NCBI GenBank assembly: GCA_024224595.1
Contig: JAAENI010000127.1
Span: forward strand, 1 to 33,970
Length of the DNA stretch: 33,970 bases
Origin: Hyphomicrobiales bacterium
GTDB taxonomy: Bacteria; Pseudomonadota; Alphaproteobacteria; Rhizobiales; Rhizobiaceae
Reading direction: 5' to 3'
Each line of letters starts with the position of its first letter. Position 1 is the stretch's first letter. Positions 1 through 7,228 of this stretch are shown piece by piece. The notes under the pieces are model-generated. The model had not been told where the DNA came from. It ran no database searches and was given only the letters and a program-made list of their open reading frames with translations. The position numbers were made by a program, and so were the translations under genes.

Positions 1-143
1 ATAAATTGCCCACTATCAGCGAATATTCTCTTGCAAAGGGCACCACCCTGAGCTGCGAAAATATCCGTGATATTGATCAATTTATGCAAAATCAAACCCA
101 CTTGTGTATTCTTGAACAGACTCTTACTCCTCGCCGTGCTCAT
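1..143 (-). CDS. Partial open frame, unknown product, 3' end outside window
   Basis: An ATG at 143-141 opens a frame that stays open for 47 codons to the left edge of the window. It starts MSTARSKSLFKNTQVG and includes the stretch DIFAAQGGALCKRIF. It overlaps the last 20 bases of the metallopeptidase gene in another frame and lies on the same strand, so it could be the fourth gene of the ycaO-tfuA-peptidase cassette. I see no clear ribosome binding site, which would fit coupling to the upstream gene. The visible part is mildly basic at the N-terminus and then mixed hydrophobic. I do not recognise a family. A 47-codon open frame can arise by chance, so this is tentative; the opposite-strand frame over the same bases looks less like a protein. 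Confidence 0.35.
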   Translation of the reverse strand, partial: MSTARSKSLFKNTQVGLILHKLINITDIFAAQGGALCKRIFADSGQF

Positions 144-1452
144 CAGTACCAAGCCCGTTATGTGAATGCTTGTCTTCCTTTTTTGATGATGATTTTGGCA
201 ATTTAGGCCCCACTTCATATTGGCCAATGCGACGCCGATCTTTGTTAACGGCAATGATATGCCCATAGCGTCCACCGGTGATCTGTTCGTCCACTTGCGC
301 AAACACACTCAATATTTCCAGATAATTGATACGTTGCGGAACAAGCCGTCGCCATGTGCTGATCAGGGCTGTTCCCATATGGTCACGCGCTGCCGCAAGC
401 GCCATCGCAAACCCTTGCGGATTTTTCGCATAAGCATCATCAAAAAAAGGTTGCATCACATCATGATAGTCCGGGTTCCACTCCAGTTGATCAGAAAGTA
501 CCTCCACTTCACGGGTGATCAGCCCCCGTTCAACCAGAATTTCATGAAATATATCAACCCAGATATCAAAAAAAGCACCGGTCAATGGTTGCGCCAATTG
601 GTGTTCGCGAACCCATCCTTTGGTAAAATCGGCCATAGTTTTTTGATTGGAGGCCAGTCGCAACTGATCAAGGTCGGAAACTTCGCCAAACCGGTTGAGC
701 CTATTATAGGTATACAGATTACCATGACTTGCTTCCAAAACACCTATGAGAGCCGTTTCAAAATGGAGTGAGGTGATCATCGACACCATGTCCGCAGCCG
801 ATTCCCTGAAGCCAAAATATTCATCCTGCAATTCCGTGCCATCTGGAATGTGGATCAGGCTATAGGTAATCAGATGGCCGACTTCGTGAGCCAGAACATC
901 AAAACTCAAGCCAAATTGGACAAAATCACCCTTTTTAGTTGTGTATGAACCTATTTCGACCGAACCATATCCTGCATAAGCATTGTCCATACCGCGTAGA
1001 AATAATATTTCCAACTGGTCATATTCAGGCTCAAAATGCCATTCAATCGGGTGTCCCAGATAGTCTTCCCAGATATCGACTGTGAAGCGAACGCAGCCAT
1101 AGGCATGCGCCTGTTCAAATTGCGGTGAACCAAATTCCAGATGATCAAAATGTCCACCCTCGTCTGGCAAAGCAGGTTCAAGCAGTGGCCCGTTCCAGGG
1201 TGGTTTGTAATGGACGGTTGTTCCATTTGGGCCTGGATAATAGCCGTAGGGTTGTTCTTTTCCGATTGGATCGATCACATACATGCGATCGTCTGATGGC
1301 CCGGGTCCTACACTGCCAGCCAATGGTGAGACCCAAACCGTCTCCGGCTCACCTTGTTGTTCAAGGCTAGGTAATTGAGGAAACAGCAGAAACCGTGTTC
1401 CGCGGTGTTCTGTTGGCATGTGCCTGCCCTGAAATTTGGGACCAAGGTCCAT
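124..1452 (-). CDS. M4-like (thermolysin-type) zinc metallopeptidase without signal peptide
   Basis: The 442-residue product carries HEVGH at 189-193 (zinc ligands H189 and H193, general base E190) and a downstream RESAAD whose E217 is the likely third ligand, as in gluzincins. The preceding segment, with DNAYAGYGSVEIGS and then GLSFDVLAHE, follows the order seen in thermolysin-family catalytic domains. Members of M4 are usually exported with a signal peptide and long propeptide. Here neither is visible: the N-terminus is polar and proline-rich, so the enzyme is probably cytoplasmic. The C-terminus is Lys/Ser/His/Glu-rich. The ATG at 1452 has a GGAG about eight bases upstream. The gene lies 65 bases after tfuA on the same strand, so I infer a role in the YcaO/TfuA pathway, for example leader removal or turnover of the modified product. 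Family assignment is moderately sure; substrate unknown. Confidence 0.75.
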   Translation of the reverse strand: MDLGPKFQGRHMPTEHRGTRFLLFPQLPSLEQQGEPETVWVSPLAGSVGPGPSDDRMYVIDPIGKEQPYGYYPGPNGTTVHYKPPWNGPLLEPALPDEGGHFDHLEFGSPQFEQAHAYGCVRFTVDIWEDYLGHPIEWHFEPEYDQLEILFLRGMDNAYAGYGSVEIGSYTTKKGDFVQFGLSFDVLAHEVGHLITYSLIHIPDGTELQDEYFGFRESAADMVSMITSLHFETALIGVLEASHGNLYTYNRLNRFGEVSDLDQLRLASNQKTMADFTKGWVREHQLAQPLTGAFFDIWVDIFHEILVERGLITREVEVLSDQLEWNPDYHDVMQPFFDDAYAKNPQGFAMALAAARDHMGTALISTWRRLVPQRINYLEILSVFAQVDEQITGGRYGHIIAVNKDRRRIGQYEVGPKLPKSSSKKEDKHSHNGLGTDEHGEE

Positions 1453-1517
1453 TCAACAACACTCCATTGCAATGCAAACAATAGAACAGGCAGATATCGC
1501 TGCCAAGTATAACGAGA

Positions 1518-2867
1518 CTAATTATTTTTTGAAAAGTTGTTATTGAAAATAAACTCACGCGCCAGCATCTGGTCAAATTCCTCAACCCCGTCATAACCAT
1601 TGTCCAGAAGAAAGTTCTCCAGATCATCAGGAATTGACTGTTTAAAATGATTTTCAAAAAAATGAATTCGCAATTGCATTGCACCAAATGATGCTTTGCC
1701 AACTGCCGGTATCGTACTTCCATTCTCTTCAAAATATCGTTTCTTGCAGCGTGCCCGCACTGCCAGTTGACTATAGGCGCCGGACATACGCAATTCCGCC
1801 AAAAGATGGTGGCGCAGGGCATTGGCAGAATTCCTGGTAAATTCTGCCAGTCGGATTTCTTCCTCTATCAATTGTTCCAGACCAGCCATATCGAGGTCAT
1901 TTTCAATCAGCCAATCATCAAGTTGGGTTTTAAGGAACAGTCCTCGCTGGCGACGAAAATCTGAAATAGCTTTTTGCAAAATCTTCAGGTCTGTCGCAGG
2001 TTTTTTCCTGATATTGGTATCTTCGACGACAAACCGCGAAAGTGCCCCGCGTTGAACCTGTTTGAAATTGTTAGGATCAAGGCGAAGTTCATCAACAACC
2101 CAGCTATCTGTATTTTGGTCGTGGTTATCCTTCGCTTCCGTTGCTCCCGAGCGAACCACCCTGTTCCACATAACTGTCCATTCAAAGTTAAATCCGACAT
2201 CAGGGCGGGCATTTGCATCTGTTGAAAATTCCGACATCGTTTTTAACATCGCAATCGCATCGTCTAGCTTCTGGTCGACCCGGTTTTCAGGCAGCCATTG
2301 CTCGAGCACATCCAGCTGCCTCTCATCAACGCCGTTTTTTCTACCCGTTATCATCAGGTTTTTCCAATTGCGCTTGGGGTAATATTGATTCTTGGTCACC
2401 ACAATAAGCCGATCAGATGTCGACTGAGAAATAATACCTTTTTCAAGTGCAGACTGGAGAGTTGCACGGATATTGACCATCGGTTCGGACAAGCAGACAT
2501 ACCCGGTTTGCGCGGGTCCATGATGCAGAGCCACTTCGTCATCATCTTCGAGAATTCCGTCGCGAAATGCCTCAAATATACTGCCTACACCACACATGCC
2601 AAAGGTGTGTAGTTCGGCTGCACGCAATGCCCCCATGCTGCTGGCTCCAAATACTGGCAGGCCCTGGTTAATGGCCCACAATATCTCTTTATGCCATACC
2701 GAAGGGACACCATCAAAAAATCCGTCGACAATACCGATGGCAGCTGGTTGGGTCGCTACAATGCGATAGATATCGCCCATTTCAACCGGTGGCAAAACAA
2801 CAGCATCAATCCAATTACACACTTGTGAAGAAGAAATTGTTGGGCCCGCATATATATAGATAGTCAC
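1518..2867 (-). CDS. tfuA: TfuA-like protein, YcaO partner, with extended C-terminal region
   Basis: TfuA proteins act with YcaO enzymes in peptide backbone thioamidation, where TfuA is thought to help deliver sulfur. The first 120 or so residues carry the family core: YAGPT near 6-10, LPPVEMGD at 25-32, VDGFFDGVPSVWHKEIL at 47-63, GASSMGALRAAEL at 74-86, and EDDDEVALHHG at 107-117. The protein is 449 residues, much longer than this core. The C-terminal half is helical and charged and contains two similar segments about 100 residues apart (LDDWLIENDLD at 316-326 and LENFLLDNGYD at 416-426). The start is GTG at 2867, whose bases form GTGA with the ycaO stop, so translation is probably coupled. 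Function follows from family; the substrate is unknown. Confidence 0.88.
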   Translation of the reverse strand: MTIYIYAGPTISSSQVCNWIDAVVLPPVEMGDIYRIVATQPAAIGIVDGFFDGVPSVWHKEILWAINQGLPVFGASSMGALRAAELHTFGMCGVGSIFEAFRDGILEDDDEVALHHGPAQTGYVCLSEPMVNIRATLQSALEKGIISQSTSDRLIVVTKNQYYPKRNWKNLMITGRKNGVDERQLDVLEQWLPENRVDQKLDDAIAMLKTMSEFSTDANARPDVGFNFEWTVMWNRVVRSGATEAKDNHDQNTDSWVVDELRLDPNNFKQVQRGALSRFVVEDTNIRKKPATDLKILQKAISDFRRQRGLFLKTQLDDWLIENDLDMAGLEQLIEEEIRLAEFTRNSANALRHHLLAELRMSGAYSQLAVRARCKKRYFEENGSTIPAVGKASFGAMQLRIHFFENHFKQSIPDDLENFLLDNGYDGVEEFDQMLAREFIFNNNFSKNN

Positions 2868-4099
2868 GGTTTAACCCCGAGCACGCTATGTGCCCGTTCA
2901 CCCGGGCAATAATGATCATGATCATCCGGACCTTCCAATCCCGCAACCACAATCCGCACCACCGGTAATGCAAACTCGGGTCGGGTGAGATCGACACAAA
3001 TAACCTGCGATACCCCAACTGCTTTTAATTGATCCACCAACCATTCAACATCCTGTTTCAGTGTGGTGAATTTCTGACTCTTTATTTTTTGAAAATCAAC
3101 ACCTGCTCCAACATCAGGACTCATCAGTGCGCGCGCCCACGCCAACTTGGCTTCGATCCCCTTATCGCTGTACTCAACCCTCTCTAAATCATCACGAGCA
3201 CCTGTAATGTAGTTTGTTCGAACCTGGACTGCCTCGGTCACCGCGCGCAGCAATGCAACTTCACGCGTGGGATGACAACCGGCGCCAGCTCCAGAATGCG
3301 CGTTTTCCAGCCGTTCATCGACAATCAGGCAATAAAATGAGGGTACGCCTGCATCTGAAGTTATATCCCAGATACCCACTGAGATATCGGCCCTTTGCAA
3401 CTTTGCTATTACATCCAAACATAATTCATCTTCAATGGTTGAAATATCCAGCCGTGTCCTTGCACGCACCTTGTCAGGCAGCAGATTCCACAGTGTATTA
3501 CTATCGCGTTCTATCACCTCTGCGATGCCATGGGCCATTGCTTCAAGAATATGGTTTCCCGATGCCAGACCGTTGGTACTTGCTACAAAACAGCCACTGT
3601 CGGTTGTCGAAGGTATTGTATAATTCGAATGTACGGTTTCATAGGGAACCCAAACTTCGTCATCCGTAATCAGGTCATGGCCTTCAATCCAGAATAGCGG
3701 CAAGTCGTTGGTATAATGGCTGTCGTTTAATCGAGCCAATCTTGTTACATCAGCCAGGCGATGATTTGCCGACAGTTCGTTGAAACTGCCATATTTCAAC
3801 GGATGTTCGATGCGTTCTGCATGATAACTTTCCACAGCCTCCATCACTCCAGATGCTTTGGCTGCCGCAAGTGTCGCACCCTTTCCTTGTGATATGGAAA
3901 CCGAACGTGAATTTGGGCGCACCACGGTTACAACCGGCACGCCGATCCGATCAAGACCGGTGACGTTTGCAACGCGAGTAATACCCATCTGTTTCAGAAA
4001 GGGCTTGGCTTTGGCCAGTGTTTCATCAGGTGAAATCGTGCGATGGGTGCCATCAACAAAAGATTTTGGCGCAACCGCATTATCATTTCTTGTATTCAT
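2864..4099 (-). CDS. ycaO: YcaO-domain ATP-dependent cyclodehydratase/thioamidase
   Basis: YcaO proteins activate a backbone amide with ATP to form azolines, or thioamides when paired with TfuA. The 411-residue product has the typical elements: QGKGATLAAAKASGVMEAVE followed by SYHAER (71-96), the ATP/Mg motif region ASGNHILEAMAHGIAEVIER (179-198, acidic residues E186, E194, E197), and GAGCHPTREVALLRAVTEA further on. The C-terminus ends LGVKP and lacks the Pro-rich PxPxP tail of classical azoline-forming YcaOs, which fits a TfuA-partnered enzyme. No separate E1-like or docking domain is fused. It is the first gene of the cassette and overlaps tfuA by four bases. The sequence before its ATG shows only a weak ribosome binding site. 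A RiPP pathway or modification of a larger protein are both possible. Confidence 0.9.
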   Translation of the reverse strand: MNTRNDNAVAPKSFVDGTHRTISPDETLAKAKPFLKQMGITRVANVTGLDRIGVPVVTVVRPNSRSVSISQGKGATLAAAKASGVMEAVESYHAERIEHPLKYGSFNELSANHRLADVTRLARLNDSHYTNDLPLFWIEGHDLITDDEVWVPYETVHSNYTIPSTTDSGCFVASTNGLASGNHILEAMAHGIAEVIERDSNTLWNLLPDKVRARTRLDISTIEDELCLDVIAKLQRADISVGIWDITSDAGVPSFYCLIVDERLENAHSGAGAGCHPTREVALLRAVTEAVQVRTNYITGARDDLERVEYSDKGIEAKLAWARALMSPDVGAGVDFQKIKSQKFTTLKQDVEWLVDQLKAVGVSQVICVDLTRPEFALPVVRIVVAGLEGPDDHDHYCPGERAHSVLGVKP

Positions 4100-4370
4100 T
4101 CGAAAACCGATAGCAATAATTGTTCAGATTGTCTCTATAAATGAGTCACGAGTGATGCGCAGATGGTAACCTTGCAATCGGTTTTGTTGTCAGTAATAGG
4201 CACTGAACAGACTTTAACGAAAATTGGATAAATGGCACTGCTGGAAAAAAATAAACACCCGCCGGATGAAAACTGTGCCACCGCACCGCTAATGTTGTGG
4301 CTGAGCAGCGATCAAACCAGAATCTCAGCATCTGGGCGTTTTTTAAATTCTGGCCCATAGCATGCCGAAT

Positions 4371-5018
4371 CTATATTCCCTGCCCGAATAATTTTTTCTC
4401 GAGCGATTTAACCGATTTTTGGGCATTCTTGTTAGCGGGATAAATTTCAAGCACATTTTTCCACATCACCAGCGCTCTCTTATCATTATCCAGTTTCTGC
4501 AATATATTGCCCAAACCAGCCATGGCACCAAAATGGCGGGTCTCCAGCTTCAGCACCTGCTCGATGTCATGAATTGATCGGCCATATTGCGCGCGCAGAA
4601 AATATAACGTGGCTCGCCGGTTCCAGCCTTCGGCATAGTGCGGCGCCAAAACGACAACCTGATCGAGCAAATCAAATGCCGCAGGCCATTTTTTTTCTTT
4701 CATGGCCGCAGCCGACCAATTCATTAGCAAATCGATCGTTTCAGATCCGGATTGCGTCCACCGGTTCCAAATTGCTCTCTCAATGAATTTCGCCTTCTGG
4801 GCATCAGACTCAAGTTTCAATCTGGAAAACAACTCATCCAGCGAAACCTGCTGAACAGGTTTTTCCTCTTGCGGAGTTGTTTTTCTTTTCTCCTCCAGTT
4901 CACGTTTAAAACCCTGGTCTGAAGATTCCTGAGCAATACCAGTGCTGTCGGGCATAAATGCGATAAAAGCAGCCAATGTGACAAAAAAGAGCAACCGGGG
5001 TGGAATAATTTCTTTCAT
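4371..5018 (-). CDS. Periplasmic TPR-repeat protein
   Basis: The product (215 residues from the ATG at 5018) begins MKEIIPPRLLFFVTLAAFIAF, a classical signal peptide, then a charged Glu/Lys linker and helical repeats. Two or three TPR-like units are visible, around AFDLLDQVVVLAPHYAEGWN, SIHDIEQVLKLETRHFGAMAG and ALVMWKNVLEIYPANKNAQK. TPR proteins serve as protein-binding scaffolds; the partner is not shown by the sequence. An in-frame GTG at 5036 would add six residues before the signal peptide; the ATG gives the better signal peptide start. It lies downstream of rpmJ on the same strand with a gap of about 125 bases. Confidence 0.8.
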   Translation of the reverse strand: MKEIIPPRLLFFVTLAAFIAFMPDSTGIAQESSDQGFKRELEEKRKTTPQEEKPVQQVSLDELFSRLKLESDAQKAKFIERAIWNRWTQSGSETIDLLMNWSAAAMKEKKWPAAFDLLDQVVVLAPHYAEGWNRRATLYFLRAQYGRSIHDIEQVLKLETRHFGAMAGLGNILQKLDNDKRALVMWKNVLEIYPANKNAQKSVKSLEKKLFGQGI

Positions 5019-5119
5019 AAATTTATGATAGCGCACAACACCAATAGGTCAAACGCAATTTGGCGTGAACGCATCGCGTAAACGCCAAATATTACACTTT
5101 GTGCAAAAACTGGATTCAA

Positions 5120-5135
5120 TGGACAAATATGTCCA
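5120..5135. repeat. 16-base inverted repeat downstream of rpmJ
   Basis: TGGACA and TGTCCA form a perfect 6-bp stem around a 4-base AT loop, 10 bases past the rpmJ stop codon. On the rpmJ strand a run of five T follows about ten bases later, so it could be a weak terminator or an operator between rpmJ and the TPR gene. The stem is short and the T run is not adjacent. Confidence 0.3.
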
Positions 5136-5144
5136 AAGCAAGAA

Positions 5145-5270
5145 CTAACCCTGACGCGCCTTGAAGCGCGGGTTTTCTTTATTAATTATGTATACGCGAC
5201 CACGGCGTCGAACCAGACGGTTTGCACGATGGCGCCCCTTTAGGGACTTGAGAGAGTTCTTGATTTTCAT
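5145..5270 (-). CDS. rpmJ: 50S ribosomal protein L36 (bL36, YkgO type)
   Basis: Translation of the minus strand gives a 41-residue basic protein starting [20 protein letters not shown] and ending NPRFKARQG before TAG. This is the longer L36 variant (YkgO or L36B type). It has no cysteine, so it lacks the zinc ribbon ligands of the short L36 form and should not depend on zinc. The length and sequence match the form usual in alphaproteobacteria. The ATG at 5270 follows GGTAAG. A promoter and a leader hairpin lie upstream (5335-5363 and 5297-5318). Confidence 0.95.
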   Translation of the reverse strand: MKIKNSLKSLKGRHRANRLVRRRGRVYIINKENPRFKARQG

Positions 5271-5296
5271 CTTACCGTACCAAAATTCCATAAACT

Positions 5297-5318
5297 AAAA
5301 AGCCCGCTTCTTCAAGCG
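5297..5318 (-). promoter_or_regulatory. Leader hairpin of rpmJ, possible attenuator
   Basis: On the minus strand CGCTT-GAAG-AAGCG (5318-5305) forms a 5-bp stem with a 4-base loop. It is followed by GGC and five T (5301-5297), the order of a small intrinsic terminator. It lies between the predicted promoter and the rpmJ start. The stem is short, so termination strength is uncertain. Confidence 0.35.
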
Positions 5319-5334
5319 CACCAGATTTGCAGTG

Positions 5335-5363
5335 GATGTAAACCGCGTTAGATTCAATGTCAA
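5335..5363 (-). promoter_or_regulatory. Predicted sigma-70 promoter of rpmJ
   Basis: On the minus strand a perfect TTGACA (5363-5358) is followed after exactly 17 bases by TACATC (5340-5335), a moderate -10 match. The spacing to the rpmJ ATG (about 58 bases from a start site near 5328) is plausible. This is pattern matching only. Confidence 0.5.
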
Positions 5364-5574
5364 GGCTCACATGTTCTGCAATTTGCTTGCTGCGATACAT
5401 AAGCATGATAATTTTTGCTTCCAATTTGATGCCTCAGAGTGTTAATTATTTTGGCAGCTGTTTTGTCGTGTCGACAATGAGCCAGGTCGTAAAAAGAATG
5501 ATTTATGTGTGCTGATAGAATATATGAATACAATACCAGCAGTTTCCGAAATAATTGATTGAAAGTTATCTACC

Positions 5575-6828
5575 ATGCGGAAATATTCCGTCTTTGCCCT
5601 GGCTCGCGAAGCCATGCGTTCTCACTCCGGTTGGCAAAAACAATGGGATAACCCGGAACCGCGTACACAATATGATGTCATTATCATTGGTGCCGGAGGT
5701 CATGGACTTGGAACAGCCTATTATCTGGCTAAAGAGCATGGCATCACCAACGTGGCCGTATTGGACAAAGGCTGGATTGGCGGTGGTAATACTGGACGAA
5801 ATACCACAATTATCCGTTCAAATTATCTCTACGATGAATCGGCCGGAATTTATAACCATGCTATCAATTTGTGGGAAGACCTGAGTAAAGAACTCAATTA
5901 CAATGTGATGTTCTCCCAGCGTGGAGTTATGATGCTGGCTCACAATGTTCATGATGTTCAAAGTCTCAAGCGTCATGTTCATGCCAATCGACTGAATGGT
6001 GTTGATAACAAATGGATCACGGCAAACGCAGCTAAGGAAATCTGTCCGCCGCTAAATATTTCCAGGACTTCCCGTTACCCGGTCGTAGGTGCCGCCCTGC
6101 AGAAAAAGGGTGGTACTGCACGCCATGATGCCGTTGCCTGGGGCTATGCCAGAGCAGCTTCAGCGATGGGTGTTCACATTATTCAAAACTGCGAAGTGAC
6201 AGGTATCAATAGAAATACCGATGGTTCTGTCAGTGGAGTTGAAACAAACAGGGGAACAATAGGGGCAATGAAAGTTGGAGTGGTCGCCGCCGGTCATACA
6301 TCTTCGTTGATGGACATGGCAGGTGTTCGCATGCCGCTTGAAAGTTATCCGCTGCAGGCATGTGTATCAGAACCGATCAAACCAATAATACCTTGTGTCG
6401 TCATGTCAAATTCAGTGCATGCCTATATTTCACAATCGGACAAAGGCGAATTGGTCATCGGTGCTGGAACTGATCAATACACTTCCTATTCGCAAACCGG
6501 ATCACTTCACATTCTCACCCACACCCTGGATGCGATCTGTGAAATGTTCCCTATATTCACCCGAATGAAGATGTTGCGTTCCTGGGGCGGAATTGTTGAC
6601 GTCACCCCGGATCGTTCACCTGTTGTGGCAAAAACACCGATCAGCGGGTTATTTGTAAATTGCGGCTGGGGTACGGGAGGGTTTAAAGCAACTCCCGGAT
6701 CAGCCAATGTCTTTGCCCATACAATTGCCCACAATCAACCTCATAAAATCAATGAAGGATTTAACCTTGAACGTTTTTCCAACGGTCGATTGATTGATGA
6801 AGCCGCAGCCGCCGCTGTTGCTCACTAA
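5575..6828 (+). CDS. soxB: Sarcosine oxidase subunit beta
   Basis: This is the FAD/FMN subunit of heterotetrameric sarcosine oxidase, which demethylates sarcosine to glycine using oxygen and tetrahydrofolate. The 417-residue product has an FAD-binding Rossmann motif (VIIIGAGGHGLGTAYYLA near 35-52), the DAO-fold segment WIGGGNTGRNTTIIRSNY (67-84), and GGTARHDAVAWGYARAA (179-195), whose H184 corresponds to the histidine that binds FMN covalently in characterised enzymes. The C-terminal GWGTGGFKATPGSA is also typical. The start MRKYSVFALAREA matches the family N-terminus, so the ATG at 5575 is chosen despite a weak ribosome binding site. It is the first gene of soxBDAG. Confidence 0.97.
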   Translation: MRKYSVFALAREAMRSHSGWQKQWDNPEPRTQYDVIIIGAGGHGLGTAYYLAKEHGITNVAVLDKGWIGGGNTGRNTTIIRSNYLYDESAGIYNHAINLWEDLSKELNYNVMFSQRGVMMLAHNVHDVQSLKRHVHANRLNGVDNKWITANAAKEICPPLNISRTSRYPVVGAALQKKGGTARHDAVAWGYARAASAMGVHIIQNCEVTGINRNTDGSVSGVETNRGTIGAMKVGVVAAGHTSSLMDMAGVRMPLESYPLQACVSEPIKPIIPCVVMSNSVHAYISQSDKGELVIGAGTDQYTSYSQTGSLHILTHTLDAICEMFPIFTRMKMLRSWGGIVDVTPDRSPVVAKTPISGLFVNCGWGTGGFKATPGSANVFAHTIAHNQPHKINEGFNLERFSNGRLIDEAAAAAVAH

Positions 6829-6898
6829 GGCCTAAAGGCACACCCAATACTGGCGACGAAAAGACCGCCGTAATCAAAACAAAATTATAGGTCAAAAA

Positions 6899-7228
6899 AT
6901 GCTACTAATACATTGTCCTTATTGCAAGGAAGACCGACCGGAACTGGAATTTCATGGTGCCGGCGAAGCCCATATCGCCCGACCGGAAAATATCGCTGAA
7001 ATATCTGATGCGGATTTTGAGAAGTTTTTCTTTATTCGTGAAAATCAAAAGGGACTGGTATTTGAACGCTGGCGCCACTTGAACGGCTGTGGTCGTTTTT
7101 TCAATGCTGTGAGGCACTCTGTTTCAGATAAATTTATTTGCACCTATGAGGCAGGAAAGCCAAAACCAGAAATCACTGATGAACAATTGGCTTTGGTCCT
7201 GCCACCGGTTAAAGGAGGCAAACAATGA
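6899..7228 (+). CDS. soxD: Sarcosine oxidase subunit delta
   Basis: SoxD is the small zinc-binding subunit of the heterotetrameric enzyme. The 109-residue product starts MLLIHCPYCKEDRPELEFHG and carries four likely zinc ligands: C6, C9, H60 and C64 (HLNGCGRFF). Length fits the family. The gene follows soxB after 70 bases and its stop shares ATGA with the soxA start, which suggests translational coupling and supports fixed subunit stoichiometry. Confidence 0.96.
   Translation: MLLIHCPYCKEDRPELEFHGAGEAHIARPENIAEISDADFEKFFFIRENQKGLVFERWRHLNGCGRFFNAVRHSVSDKFICTYEAGKPKPEITDEQLALVLPPVKGGKQ

Larger units (their letters stand above)
5271..5574. other. Divergent spacer between rpmJ and soxB
   Basis: This 304-base, AT-leaning spacer separates the divergent rpmJ and soxB genes. 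On the rpmJ side it holds the promoter and leader hairpin listed separately. On the soxB side I see no convincing -35/-10 pair, and only a weak GAAAG about ten bases before the soxB ATG. No small open frame in it looks real. Confidence 0.6.

Noticed and set aside
6-206. Plus-strand open frame of 66 codons at the left edge
   Set aside because: It lies opposite the end of the metallopeptidase gene and the partial minus-strand frame, has no ribosome binding site and does not look like a protein.
220-771. Plus-strand open frame of 183 codons
   Set aside because: It is fully antisense to the metallopeptidase, whose catalytic motifs are clear in the other strand.
4317-4353. Inverted repeat CCAGAAT/ATTCTGG between ycaO and the TPR gene
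   Set aside because: The arms are 7 bp with a 23-base loop and no T run in a useful place; easily due to chance.
4146-4358. Minus-strand 70-codon frame just upstream of ycaO, considered as a RiPP precursor
   Set aside because: It has no good ribosome binding site, no leader/core layout and an erratic composition; other frames in the same spacer are no better.
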